DNA of 32,178 nt from Bacillota bacterium. Its GTDB lineage: Bacteria; Bacillota; Clostridia; Christensenellales; CAG-138. Each line of letters opens with the position of its first letter. Position 1 is the first letter of the stretch. Positions 15,007-22,670 of this stretch are shown in pieces. The stretch covers positions 1 through 32,178 of the forward strand of contig JAFABA010000067.1 in assembly GCA_023426265.1 (NCBI GenBank), written 5' to 3'. A program made the position numbers and the translations under genes. Below the pieces are notes generated by a model, which had not been told where the DNA came from, did not search any database, and saw nothing but the letters and a program-made list of their open reading frames with translations.

Positions 15007-15041
15007 GATACGAATCCCGTTTTAAAAATGGGATTCATATC
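15007..15041. repeat. 12-pair interrupted inverted repeat
   Basis: GATACGAATCCC and GGGATTCATATC (15007-15018, 15030-15041) pair fully with one G-U, separated by 11 A/T-rich bases. It lies 28 bases after the stop of the XRE-cupin gene. No T-run follows in either direction, so it may be a processing hairpin or an operator rather than a terminator. Confidence 0.6.
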
Positions 15042-15068
15042 AGTCAAATCTTGCGCCGTGTAACATGA

Positions 15069-15620
15069 TTACCTGGCGTAATAGATCACAAGGAAAAATT
15101 CGGCCTTTTCCTCCCCGACGTTTTCATAGCTGTGCGGAACATCGGCCTGGAACCGGACCGAATCCCCCGCAAAAAGCGTGCAGAGCACGCCGTCCACCAC
15201 CAGTTGGAGCGTACCGGAAAATACGGTGAGATACTCTTCGGTGCCGGATAGATGCGTTTCGGATTCAAACCGCACTTTGGGCATGATCTCTACCCGGTAG
15301 GTTTCAAAGCGCGTACGCTCGTCAAACGGAAACAGCGGGTGGTTAATAAAGCCGCCGCCGCATTCCACCAGGGGCCGCGTGGTTCCGCCCTTTATGACAT
15401 GCATCTGCTGCGCGGGTTTCTCCAAAAGCGCGGAAAACGATATTTTGAGCCCGTTCGCAATTTTCCACAATACGCTGATGGTGGGGTTGACCTCGCCGCG
15501 CTCGATCTGCCCGATCATGCTTTTCGATACGCCGGTGAGTTTCGAGACGGCGTCCAGGCTCAACTTGCGTTCCTCGCGCAGGGTTTTGAGGTTGCTTGCC
15601 ACCATACCCGTTACATCCAT
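15069..15620 (-). CDS. XRE-family regulator with C-terminal cupin domain
   Basis: A 183-residue protein with an XRE helix-turn-helix at about 8-62 (LSLDAVSKLTGVSKSMIGQIERGEVNPTI is the classic core) and a cupin_2 sensor barrel at about 105-183 (GTEEYLTVFSGTLQL, GDSVRFQADVPHSY). Such proteins usually repress or activate a neighbouring transporter or catabolic gene in response to a small molecule. The start at 15620 follows GGAGG; an upstream frame reaching into the divergent gene is rejected. It is divergent from the LysE/RhtB exporter, with a 30-base inverted repeat over the shared promoter region, so control of that exporter and of itself is the obvious model. Confidence 0.92.
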   Translation of the reverse strand: MDVTGMVASNLKTLREERKLSLDAVSKLTGVSKSMIGQIERGEVNPTISVLWKIANGLKISFSALLEKPAQQMHVIKGGTTRPLVECGGGFINHPLFPFDERTRFETYRVEIMPKVRFESETHLSGTEEYLTVFSGTLQLVVDGVLCTLFAGDSVRFQADVPHSYENVGEEKAEFFLVIYYAR

Positions 15621-15639
15621 GCTGCCTCCAAAACATTTG

Positions 15640-15668
15640 TTGACAATATGCTGCACGAATAATACAAT
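15640..15668 (+). promoter_or_regulatory. Promoter of the LysE/RhtB exporter gene
   Basis: TTGACA (15640-15645), 17 bases and TACAAT (15663-15668) on the plus strand. The expected transcription start is near 15675, just before the inverted repeat at 15678-15707. Confidence 0.8.
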
Positions 15669-15677
15669 ATACAGCAC

Positions 15678-15707
15678 ATCCAATATACCGCACATTTCGT
15701 ATTGGAT
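15678..15707. promoter_or_regulatory. Inverted repeat between divergent promoters, candidate XRE-cupin operator
   Basis: ATCCAATA and TATTGGAT are perfect 8-base arms 14 bases apart. The element starts just after the predicted plus-strand start site and touches the minus-strand -10 box, so a protein bound here could block both directions. Confidence 0.65.
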
Positions 15708-15713
15708 AGTATA
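15708..15713 (-). promoter_or_regulatory. Extended -10 promoter of the XRE-cupin gene
   Basis: On the minus strand TGGTATACT matches the extended -10 form TGnTATAAT with one mismatch; no -35 box is clear. The leader would be about 80 bases. Confidence 0.5.
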
Positions 15714-15742
15714 CCACAAACGGGGCAAGGAGAAAACGGGCA

Positions 15743-16324
15743 ATGTTCAGCTTTCCAAACTTCCTGGCATATGTGATGCTCTCTACATTCACGCCGGGGC
15801 CGAACAACATCATGTCCATGGGCAACGCAAGCCGCACAGGGTTAAAAAAGAGCCTGCCATTCTGTTTTGGCGTGGCGGCCGGGTTCGCGCTTGTGATGGC
15901 CGTAAGCTTTTTTTTAGGAACGCTGCTTTATACCGTGATTCCCGCCGTCAAGCCCTATATGCTGATACTGGGTGCAGCCTATATCCTGTACCTTGCTTAT
16001 AAAGTATTTAAGAGCGACGGCATCAAGGAGGATCATTCGGCGCAGAGCACGAACTTTTGGACCGCGGTAGTACTGCAGTTTGTCAACCCCAAGGGGGTCA
16101 TATACGGCATAACGGTAGCCTCCGCCTACATTCTGCCCTATTACAGGGACCCCGTTATCCTGCTGCTGTTAACGCTGTTTATGTGCGTAATCTGCCTTGC
16201 AAGCACGGTCGTCTGGGCGGCGTTTGGCTCCGTGTTCCAAAAGCTGTTTGCGCGGCACGCAAAGGTGATCAACACCGTCATGGCGCTACTGCTTGTTTAC
16301 TGCGCGGTCTCACTGTTCCTTTAA
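15743..16324 (+). CDS. LysE/RhtB-family amino-acid exporter
   Basis: A 193-residue membrane protein with six predicted helices and the family signature near the N-terminus, TPGPNNIMSMGNASRTGLKK (about 17-36). The family exports amino acids such as lysine, homoserine, threonine or cysteine, as well as other small molecules; the substrate here cannot be told. ATG 15743 follows AAGGAG at ten bases. It is divergent from and probably controlled by the XRE-cupin regulator. Full length for the family. Confidence 0.9.
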   Translation: MFSFPNFLAYVMLSTFTPGPNNIMSMGNASRTGLKKSLPFCFGVAAGFALVMAVSFFLGTLLYTVIPAVKPYMLILGAAYILYLAYKVFKSDGIKEDHSAQSTNFWTAVVLQFVNPKGVIYGITVASAYILPYYRDPVILLLLTLFMCVICLASTVVWAAFGSVFQKLFARHAKVINTVMALLLVYCAVSLFL

Positions 16325-16358
16325 GTTTCTCCCCGCTTCCGGGGCCAGCTCCGCGCAA

Positions 16359-16382
16359 GCGGGGGAGGTCCGCCTCCCCCGC
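16359..16382. repeat. Perfect GC-rich hairpin between convergent genes
   Basis: GCGGGGGAGG and CCTCCCCCGC form ten pairs with a four-base loop, 35 bases after the exporter stop and about 40 before the end of the DUF2807 gene. It lacks a T-run; it may still slow or end convergent transcription. Confidence 0.55.
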
Positions 16383-16424
16383 CCTGCGCACCGAAAATGG
16401 GGATGCCGGATTGCCCTGTTCCAT

Positions 16425-17201
16425 TTACTCCGCCGCTTTGATGGTGCCCAGGCCGTTGATCTGCTGAGAGACGTTATCGGGACCGCCATAGTACGAAATG
16501 GTGCCGGCGCCGTTGATCTGCGCATCCAGAGCGTCCGTCATGGTCGCCTTGATTGTACCCGCGCCATTGATCGTGAGATCCGCTTCCTTGGCGCTCAGCT
16601 CTTTGGCGTCGATTGTGCCCGCGCCGTTGAGCTTGCAGGAAAGCGTATTCGAGGCGCCGGAAAGCGCTATATTGGCCGCCCCATCCACTGCGAGTATGGT
16701 TTCTTCCACATCAAGATTGCTGATTGTTCCGTCCGCAGCGCCCGCAATTTCGAGCCCGAAGCGGGAAACGCCCGCGGCGTCCACATTGACTTCATAGTCC
16801 CCCTCCACCCTGATGTATTCGCAGGGCGCATATACGGTGACATGGAAGGAGTCTGTAAGAAACGTGCGCGACCCGTCCGCGTAAACGTTGATTTTATCGC
16901 CTGTGATCTCCGCCTTAAGGCCGTACCTGTCAACAAGCTCCGACGCACAGTCCACTTCCACGCGCGGCGCGCCGTCCGCGGGTTTTACGGTGAGCGTCAC
17001 ATCGCCCTGAGACAGGAACACCAGTCCTTCGATCAAGAGGGAATACGGCCCCTGCCCCACAGTACCTTCCGCCGTCACGGTAGTATGCGGCCCATCGACG
17101 CGGGCGGCCGTACGCTCCGCAACGCGCCGACCAAAGCGGCAACCGGTCAACATCAGCGCTGTCAAAAGCAGAAGCGCCGCCAAGCTGACTATTTTCTTCA
17201 T
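16425..17201 (-). CDS. DUF2807 (GIN-domain) lipoprotein
   Basis: A 258-residue predicted lipoprotein: MKKIVSLAALLLLTALMLTGC has a signal peptide and lipobox LTGC, so it is anchored at the outer face of the membrane through Cys21. The mature part is a DUF2807-type beta-helix, with a run of GIN-like repeats at the C-terminus (LNGAGTI, INGAGTI, INGAGTI, INGLGTI, about every 18 residues). Proteins of this kind are thought to be adhesin- or sensor-like; no enzymatic motif is present. GAAGGA precedes the ATG. It is monocistronic, convergent with the LysE-like exporter. Its architecture resembles the DUF4097 protein at 28482-29528. Confidence 0.85.
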   Translation of the reverse strand: MKKIVSLAALLLLTALMLTGCRFGRRVAERTAARVDGPHTTVTAEGTVGQGPYSLLIEGLVFLSQGDVTLTVKPADGAPRVEVDCASELVDRYGLKAEITGDKINVYADGSRTFLTDSFHVTVYAPCEYIRVEGDYEVNVDAAGVSRFGLEIAGAADGTISNLDVEETILAVDGAANIALSGASNTLSCKLNGAGTIDAKELSAKEADLTINGAGTIKATMTDALDAQINGAGTISYYGGPDNVSQQINGLGTIKAAE

Positions 17202-17250
17202 AATCCCATTTCCTTCTTTGTTTAAAATTTTATTTTGTTATCAACACTTT

Positions 17251-17256
17251 ATTATA
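17251..17256 (-). promoter_or_regulatory. Extended -10 promoter of the DUF2807 lipoprotein gene
   Basis: TGGTATAAT on the minus strand is an extended -10 element with a perfect TATAAT; the -35 region is poor. It lies about 50 bases before the start codon. Confidence 0.5.
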
Positions 17257-17292
17257 CCATACCAAAAAAGGACTTTCTGTGAAAAATATGAC

Positions 17293-17330
17293 AAGAAAAA
17301 GCACTTCCTGCCTTTGTTTCAGGAAGTGCC
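17293..17330 (-). terminator. Intrinsic terminator of the FMN-binding protein gene
   Basis: GCACTTCCTG and CAGGAAGTGC form a perfect 10-pair stem followed by TTTTTCTT on the minus strand, 27 bases after the stop codon. Confidence 0.9.
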
Positions 17331-17356
17331 TTTGCGGGTGTCCATTCCCAATTTTG

Positions 17357-17749
17357 TCAACGTTCCTTAAGGGCGTTTTCCATCGCCTTCAAAATAGCCT
17401 TGCTCGACGTTGTCGCACCGGAGATAACATCCACATCGATCCGCTGGGCCCTGATGATACTGTCTATAACGTCCTCCGCGGCTTTTGCGTGCTCGTTACT
17501 CCCTCCGCGAAGAACGTCTATGCCTGTAATCTTATGACCTTCTACCGAAACTTCCACATCATAGGCCGTGCTGCTGTACGAATATTCCCCGCGATATACG
17601 CCGTCGGATAAAGCGCTCAGATCAACATTGCTGATCTGCATCTGCCGTACTTCCCCGTATTGCGCGTTGGGTATGACGACAAAAAAGAGAAGTCCCGCTA
17701 AAATGAGCGCGAGCAACACCGAGCCTAAAATAACTGTCGTTTTCTTCAT
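17357..17749 (-). CDS. Small membrane-anchored FMN-binding domain protein
   Basis: A 130-residue protein with one N-terminal hydrophobic anchor (about 5-26) and an extracytoplasmic FMN_bind domain (about 48-128). The segment ISGATTSSKAIL (109-120) matches the flavinylation motif of NqrC/RnfG-like proteins, in which ApbE attaches FMN to a threonine or serine after SGAT. Extracellular electron transfer or flavin-dependent reductase work is therefore likely, but no partner enzyme or ApbE gene is in the window. The ATG follows GGAGG at good spacing; longer in-frame starts lack a binding site. Monocistronic with its own terminator. Confidence 0.88.
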   Translation of the reverse strand: MKKTTVILGSVLLALILAGLLFFVVIPNAQYGEVRQMQISNVDLSALSDGVYRGEYSYSSTAYDVEVSVEGHKITGIDVLRGGSNEHAKAAEDVIDSIIRAQRIDVDVISGATTSSKAILKAMENALKER

Positions 17750-17842
17750 AGCAAATCCTCCAAAAAGTTTGTTCGCTGCCATTATGGGGATTTGCGTATC
17801 ACAGGGCAATCGGAAAACGGTATGATTTTTGCGTTCAACGGC

Positions 17843-17858
17843 TCATACTTTTGTATGA
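17843..17858. repeat. Short perfect inverted repeat upstream of the FMN-binding gene
   Basis: TCATAC and GTATGA are separated by TTTT, between the LuxR-type gene and the FMN-binding gene. It is too weak for a terminator and could be a regulator site. Confidence 0.4.
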
Positions 17859-17884
17859 TACCTTCACAAGACATTCGTTTATTG

Positions 17885-18130
17885 TCATCTTTTCCGGACT
17901 ACGTTCATCAATTCAATCTTGTTGCGCACGCCCAGTTTCTTATAGATGCTGGACACATGCGTTTTTACGGTCGGAATAGAGATGGCAAGCCGCTTGCTGA
18001 TGCGCTGATAGCTCAGGCCCAGCACAAGCAGTTCAATGACCTCCCGTTCGCGGCTCGTAATATGGTAACCATGTTCGTCCCGCTGCTTCAATCCCGGCCG
18101 GAGAAACGATACAGATTCGCCATGCCTCAT
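17885..18130 (-). CDS. Short LuxR/GerE-type HTH protein
   Basis: An 81-residue protein that is almost only a GerE helix-turn-helix: ITSREREVIELLVLGLSYQ (about 24-42) and SIPTVKTHVSSIYKKLGVRNK (about 51-71) are the classic motifs. No receiver or sensor domain is attached and the upstream frame is closed by stops, so it is either a free-standing DNA-binding protein or the preserved tail of a larger regulator. No good ribosome binding site precedes the ATG, which lowers confidence in the start and perhaps in expression. It is divergent from the first chemoreceptor gene, with 170 bases between. Confidence 0.65.
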   Translation of the reverse strand: MRHGESVSFLRPGLKQRDEHGYHITSREREVIELLVLGLSYQRISKRLAISIPTVKTHVSSIYKKLGVRNKIELMNVVRKR

Positions 18131-18239
18131 AAGTGACAGGATTTATTTACCACATTATTCACCTAATTCTATCCAGGGAGTTTTTATAGACTTATGACGG
18201 TTCCTGAAAAAATTCGGTAACGGAACCCAAAAAAATCAC

Positions 18240-18266
18240 TAAATGTTTCGAAAATTATCACGATAC
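18240..18266 (+). promoter_or_regulatory. SigD (sigma-28)-like promoter of the first chemoreceptor gene
   Basis: TAAA (18240-18243), 15 bases and CACGATAC (18259-18266) match the flagellar-chemotaxis sigma consensus TAAA-N15-GCCGATAT in most positions. The same CACGATA box at the same distance precedes the second chemoreceptor. Confidence 0.72.
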
Positions 18267-18303
18267 CACATAGTAATCCCCAAAAAGCATAAAGAGGTGC
18301 CGC

Positions 18304-20862
18304 ATGAAGCTAGCCAAATCTAAGGCTCCCAAAAAGACTCCAAACAAGATCAAAGCAGCAGCCAGTTTCGCAACTTTAGCAAGAAAGCTATACATCAAAA
18401 TCCCGGCGCAGCTCGCTGTCTTCCTGCTCGTCATTGTCATTGCAGCGCTTGCCGTCGCTCAGCCCATATTAACTTCTTACATGACCGGGCAGGCGCATGC
18501 TGACATCACCGCGCTTTCGACCAATAACGCCCAGCTCGCGCGGGATTACTTTGAGGCGATGCAGACGCAGTCCAAGACTTTGGCCATGATGTTCTCCAAA
18601 ATGGAGGCGGACGTCAAGGGTACTTCGGACAGCAGCACGTATGTCATCCCCATTATCCGCAGCGTTCTTTACGGCGCCTTGGAGGATGCGCGCATCTACG
18701 GCGCGTACGCGGCCTTTGAGCCCAACAAATATTTCCCCTACACGCCTGAGGGCATCTCTTTTCACGCCTACCGTGACGGGGACGCCGTGAAATTGGAAAC
18801 CCAGTACGATTATAAGAATTATGGCAACGCGGATTATTACTACAACACGACAAATACAAAACGCGCCTATATCACCGAGCCATATGATTATGTGCTCGAC
18901 AACGGCCAGAAGATCTCCCTGATTTCCATCAGCAACCCCATACTGAACACGGAAGGCGAATGCGTGGGCGTCGCCAACTGCGATATCATGGTGGATACGA
19001 TTAACCAACTCAACTTTGATATGGGCGGCCTGGACAGCGCGTACCAGTTTATCCTGACCGGAAACAAGCATTATATCGCCCATTCAGAAAAGCCGGATCT
19101 CATTGGTACTCCCTACCAGACCACCGACGAAGTCAGCACTGCCGAGATGATCAGCGCCGCCACCGGCAAAAGCGAAATCTTAACGGAAGGTAAGAGTGCG
19201 CTGACCGGGAAGGATTCCCTGGTTGTTTTGATGCCCACTGCCATTACAGGGGTGCAGAAACACTTTGTAAGCGCGTTCGTGGTGGACAAGTCGGAAACGC
19301 TTAGTTCGCTCAACAACATACTGAGCCTCCTGCGGCTGGGTTTGATCGGTTTCGTGTTTATCTTCATGGTGCTGTTCTCGCTCCTCATGCGGCGCGCGCT
19401 TTCCCCGGTGGGCAAGATCGTGCAGTTCTCCATGGATGTGCAGAACGGTAACCTGGATACGGATATTAAACTGAAATCCCACGACGAACTGCTGGATCTT
19501 TACAATGCCGTAAACGGCATCCGCAATACCATCCGCACGCTGGTCTCCGAATCCATACTGCTTACGGAGGCCGCCGTAAAAGGCAACCTGGAGGAACGCG
19601 CCGACGCGGAGCAGCATAAGGGCGAATACAAGCGCCTGGTGGAGGGCATCAACGGCACGCTCGACGCGATTGTGGAGCCGGTGGTGGAAATCATAGACAT
19701 GCTGCAGCAGCTCCAGCGCGGCAACCTGGGCGTACGCATTGATAAGGACTACCAGGGCGAGTTCGCGCTGATACGCGATTCGTTCAACGAAACGATGGAC
19801 GCGCTCAACCGCTACATCGGCGACGTGGCTACGGTATTGAAAGCGGTATCCGAGGGAGATCTCACGCAGGAAATCACGTCCGATTTCCACGGCGATTTCG
19901 TAACGCTCAAGGACAGCATCAATAATATTCTCGCTTCCCTGAACGACACACTTGCAAGCATCAACATCGCGGCAGACCAGGTGGCCTCCGGGACGCGCCA
20001 GGTATCCGGCGGCAGCCAAAACATTTCCCAGGGCGCAACGGAGCAGGCGAGCGCCATAGAGGAGCTGACGGCGACCATTACCGAAATCGCCGCGCAGACC
20101 AAGGAAAACGCAAAGAGCGCAAACTACGCCAACGAGCTTTCCATTGCCGCAAAGGGAGAAGCCGCAAAGGGCACCGAGCATATGACCAACCTGCAGAGCG
20201 CGATGGAGGAAATCAACGAAGCCTCGGTGAATATCAGGAAAATCATCAAGGTAATCGACGAAATCGCGTTCCAGACCAACATACTGGCGCTCAACGCAGC
20301 GGTGGAAGCCGCGCGCGCAGGCCAGCACGGCCGCGGGTTCGCCGTGGTGGCAGAGGAAGTTAGAAACCTCGCCGCCCGCAGCGCACAGGCCGCAAAGGAA
20401 ACCACGGAGCTCATTCAGGGGTCCATCAAGAAGGCGGAAGCCGGTACCAAGATTGCAGACAGCACGGCAGCGTCGCTTGCGAGCATCGTGACGGGCGTGG
20501 ACAAGACCGTGGAACTGGTGGGCCAGATCGCCGTGGCTTCCAACGAGCAGGCAACGGGCATTGCGCAGGTCAACCGCGGAATCGACCAGCTTTCCGATGT
20601 GGTGCAGACCAACTCCGCCACCGCGGAGGAAGCCGCCGCCGCAAGCGAAGAGCTTTCCGGCCAGGCCGAGCTGTTGAAATCCATGGTGGCGCAGTTCCGG
20701 CTGCAGCAGGCGAAGCCTGTGGAAGAGGCGCCCGAACCCGAAGCGGCTGAAGCGCCCAAGAAGAAGCGCCATATTGCAAAAGAAGCCTCGGGGCCGGCGT
20801 CCACGCCGCCCGAAGCGCCCAAGATACTACTTGAAGACTCCACGGATTTCGGCAAGTATTGA
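18304..20862 (+). CDS. Methyl-accepting chemotaxis protein (dCache, HAMP array) 1
   Basis: A transmembrane chemoreceptor feeding CheA/CheW. In the 852-residue protein TM1 is at about 35-56, a dCache ligand domain fills about 57-335, and TM2 is at about 343-362. Four HAMP-like units follow, each with a G[ND]L turn: NGNLDTDI (381-388), KGNLEERA (427-434), RGNLGVRI (472-479), EGDLTQEI (517-524). The signalling hairpin has the conserved tip IAFQTNILALNAAVEAARAGQHGRGFAVVA (654-683). A flexible, Pro/Ala/Glu-rich tail ends in DFGKY. GAGGTG precedes the ATG. The promoter is of SigD type, so it belongs to the motility regulon. The ligand is unknown. The C-terminal half is nearly the same as in the receptor at 23918-26374. 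Confidence 0.95.
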   Translation: MKLAKSKAPKKTPNKIKAAASFATLARKLYIKIPAQLAVFLLVIVIAALAVAQPILTSYMTGQAHADITALSTNNAQLARDYFEAMQTQSKTLAMMFSKMEADVKGTSDSSTYVIPIIRSVLYGALEDARIYGAYAAFEPNKYFPYTPEGISFHAYRDGDAVKLETQYDYKNYGNADYYYNTTNTKRAYITEPYDYVLDNGQKISLISISNPILNTEGECVGVANCDIMVDTINQLNFDMGGLDSAYQFILTGNKHYIAHSEKPDLIGTPYQTTDEVSTAEMISAATGKSEILTEGKSALTGKDSLVVLMPTAITGVQKHFVSAFVVDKSETLSSLNNILSLLRLGLIGFVFIFMVLFSLLMRRALSPVGKIVQFSMDVQNGNLDTDIKLKSHDELLDLYNAVNGIRNTIRTLVSESILLTEAAVKGNLEERADAEQHKGEYKRLVEGINGTLDAIVEPVVEIIDMLQQLQRGNLGVRIDKDYQGEFALIRDSFNETMDALNRYIGDVATVLKAVSEGDLTQEITSDFHGDFVTLKDSINNILASLNDTLASINIAADQVASGTRQVSGGSQNISQGATEQASAIEELTATITEIAAQTKENAKSANYANELSIAAKGEAAKGTEHMTNLQSAMEEINEASVNIRKIIKVIDEIAFQTNILALNAAVEAARAGQHGRGFAVVAEEVRNLAARSAQAAKETTELIQGSIKKAEAGTKIADSTAASLASIVTGVDKTVELVGQIAVASNEQATGIAQVNRGIDQLSDVVQTNSATAEEAAAASEELSGQAELLKSMVAQFRLQQAKPVEEAPEPEAAEAPKKKRHIAKEASGPASTPPEAPKILLEDSTDFGKY

Positions 20863-20890
20863 GCGTTGTAAAACAAGGACTTGGTTATGA

Positions 20891-20930
20891 AGCCCTGCGG
20901 AAAATCCGCAGGGCTTTATTTCTGCTTTTT
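20891..20930 (+). terminator. Intrinsic terminator of the first chemoreceptor gene
   Basis: AGCCCTGCGGA and TCCGCAGGGCT form an 11-pair stem with an AAA loop, followed by TTATTTCTGCTTTTT, 28 bases after the stop codon. Confidence 0.88.
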
Positions 20931-20934
20931 GGTG

Positions 20935-20962
20935 TTGAGCATAGCATATGCGCGGGTAAGAT
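20935..20962 (+). promoter_or_regulatory. Possible promoter of gapN
   Basis: TTGAGC (20935-20940), 16 bases and TAAGAT (20957-20962), 43 bases before the start codon. Both boxes are moderate matches. Confidence 0.4.
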
Positions 20963-21005
20963 AATGCAAAGGCTTAATGCTCCCGGTTTGAAAGGAAAGA
21001 CGCAT

Positions 21006-22460
21006 ATGTTTGAAACAATCCGTACGAAAGAGAACGCATACAAGAACCTTGTAAACGGCGAATGGGTAACCTCCGGCTCTGCCATCTCCATCCACTCTCC
21101 CGTGGACGGTTCCTATCTAGGCACGGTCCCTTCCATGACGCAGCAGGAGGTGGACGCAGCCATCCGGGCGACCAAGGCGGGCCTGAAAGGATGGGCGGAT
21201 ACGCCGGTATATAAGCGCGCGGACGTCTTTTACCGCGCGGCGGACCTGCTGGACGCGCACGCCAATACCATAGGCGACGTGTTGACCATGGAAATCGCCA
21301 AGGACAAAAAATCCTCGGTGGCGGAGGTCGTGCGCACGGCGGACTTTTTGCGGTATACCGCGGATGTGGGCAAAAGCCTGCAGGGCGAGGCGATAGGCGG
21401 CGGCAACTTCCCCGGCGGCTCCAAAAACAAGGTCTCATATGTGCAGCGCGTGCCTCTGGGCACCATACTCGCCATTTCCCCGTTCAATTACCCCGTGAAC
21501 CTCTCCGTCTCCAAGATCGCCCCTGCGCTCATAGGCGGCAACGCCGTAGTATTAAAGCCCCCCACGCAAGGGGCCATCAGCGCCCTGTACCTTGCGCGGG
21601 TATTCCAGGAAGCGGGCCTGCCCGCGGGCGTATTAAATACCGTCACGGGACGCGGCGGCGAAATCGGGGACTATATCGTCGCCCATCCCGGCGTCCAGTT
21701 CATCAATTTTACGGGCAGCACGGAAGTCGGACGGCATATCGCAAGCGTTGCGGGCATGGTGCCGCTGATGCTGGAACTGGGCGGCAAAGATGCGGCAATT
21801 GTGCTGGACGACGCGGACCTCGCGTTTGCTGCGGAAAACATCGTTTCGGGCGCATACTCCTATTCCGGCCAGCGCTGCACGGCGGTCAAGCGCATTCTCG
21901 CACCCCATGCGGTAGCAGACCGGCTCGTGCCGCTGCTGCTTACCCGCATCCAAAAGCTGACCGTGGGCGACCCGAGGCAGGACGCGCTGATCGGCCCCTT
22001 GATCAGCGCGAAAGCGGCGGATTATGTGCAGGAATTGATCGACGACGCCATCCAAAAGGACGCAAAGGTACTCACGGGCAACCGCCGCGAGGGCAACACG
22101 CATTACCCTACGCTGATTGATTTTGTCACCACCGACATGCGCCTGGCCTGGGAAGAACCCTTTGGGCCGGTGCTGCCGATACTGCGCGTGCACAGCATAG
22201 AGGAAGCGATCGAAATCGCGAACGGCTCAGAATACGGCCTGCAATCCTCCGTGTTCACGCACGACATCAACCTGGCCTTCCACATTGCGAACCGCCTGGA
22301 GGTGGGCACCGTGCAAATCAACAACAAAACCGAACGCGGGCCGGATCACTTCCCCTTCCTGGGTGTAAAGGCCTCCGGCATGGGCACGCAGGGCGTGCGT
22401 TATTCCATTGAGGCAATGACCCGGCCTAAGGCTGTGGTGGTGAATGTGGAAGAACGGTAA
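21006..22460 (+). CDS. gapN: Non-phosphorylating NADP-dependent glyceraldehyde-3-phosphate dehydrogenase
   Basis: Oxidises glyceraldehyde 3-phosphate directly to 3-phosphoglycerate with NADP, bypassing phosphoglycerate kinase and supplying NADPH. The 484-residue aldehyde dehydrogenase has the catalytic Cys291 in SGQRCTAVKR, Glu257 in LELGGKD, Asn161 in SPFNYP and the cofactor lysine Lys184 in VVLKPPTQG. The C-terminal stretch NNKTERGPDHFPF and SGMGTQGVRYSIEAMTR is characteristic of GapN rather than other aldehyde dehydrogenases. ATG 21006 follows AAAGGA at good spacing and gives the usual family length; the longer open frame overlapping the chemoreceptor stop is not needed. Monocistronic between two chemoreceptor loci. 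Confidence 0.93.
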   Translation: MFETIRTKENAYKNLVNGEWVTSGSAISIHSPVDGSYLGTVPSMTQQEVDAAIRATKAGLKGWADTPVYKRADVFYRAADLLDAHANTIGDVLTMEIAKDKKSSVAEVVRTADFLRYTADVGKSLQGEAIGGGNFPGGSKNKVSYVQRVPLGTILAISPFNYPVNLSVSKIAPALIGGNAVVLKPPTQGAISALYLARVFQEAGLPAGVLNTVTGRGGEIGDYIVAHPGVQFINFTGSTEVGRHIASVAGMVPLMLELGGKDAAIVLDDADLAFAAENIVSGAYSYSGQRCTAVKRILAPHAVADRLVPLLLTRIQKLTVGDPRQDALIGPLISAKAADYVQELIDDAIQKDAKVLTGNRREGNTHYPTLIDFVTTDMRLAWEEPFGPVLPILRVHSIEEAIEIANGSEYGLQSSVFTHDINLAFHIANRLEVGTVQINNKTERGPDHFPFLGVKASGMGTQGVRYSIEAMTRPKAVVVNVEER

Positions 22461-22493
22461 GCCCCTTTTATGCATTGACGATTTGCGGAGTCG

Positions 22494-22529
22494 TTTGTAG
22501 GGGACGCCGAGGGCGGCGTCCCCTACAAA
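22494..22529. repeat. Perfect inverted repeat after gapN, intergenic repeat type A
   Basis: Arms TTTGTAGGGGACGCCG and CGGCGTCCCCTACAAA (16 bases each, perfect) surround AGGG. Its core GGGACGCCGAGG returns at 22637-22658, so this is a repeat family rather than a single hairpin. Confidence 0.8.
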
Positions 22530-22587
22530 TTCGCGCTTATGCTTTGATCAAGGCCTGAGGGTCAATTTTGAATAGCATAACCCGTAG

Positions 22588-22618
22588 GGGCCGATGCCCT
22601 CATCGGCCCGCCTTTTTG
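22588..22618 (+). terminator. Hairpin with T-run, probable terminator of gapN
   Basis: GGGCCGATG and CATCGGCCC form a perfect 9-pair stem (loop CCCT) followed by GCCTTTTTG on the plus strand, about 130 bases after gapN. The GTAGGGGCCGATG style of sequence also resembles the neighbouring intergenic repeats. Confidence 0.65.
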
Positions 22619-22636
22619 TGTAAATCGCCTAAACGC

Positions 22637-22658
22637 GGGACGCCGAGGACGGCGTCCC
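22637..22658. repeat. Second copy of intergenic repeat type A
   Basis: GGGACGCCG and CGGCGTCCC with loop AGGA; the same core as 22494-22529 with one loop change. It lies 12 bases from the end of the AraC gene. Confidence 0.7.
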
Positions 22659-22670
22659 TTACGGTTACCG

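Noticed and set aside
15007..15041. Inverted repeat as terminator of the XRE-cupin gene
   Set aside because: No T-run follows the stem in either direction, so it is listed only as an inverted repeat.
19180..20772. 530-codon frame antisense to chemoreceptor 1
   Set aside because: Shadow of the biased codon use in the receptor gene; composition is not protein-like, and a similar shadow exists opposite chemoreceptor 2.
20859..21005. 49-codon N-terminal extension of gapN
   Set aside because: It would start inside the chemoreceptor stop and run through its terminator; ATG 21006 has a good binding site and the family length.
22494..22658. Repeats that could be taken for a small CRISPR array
   Set aside because: The units are palindromes of different length and irregular spacing, and no cas genes are present.
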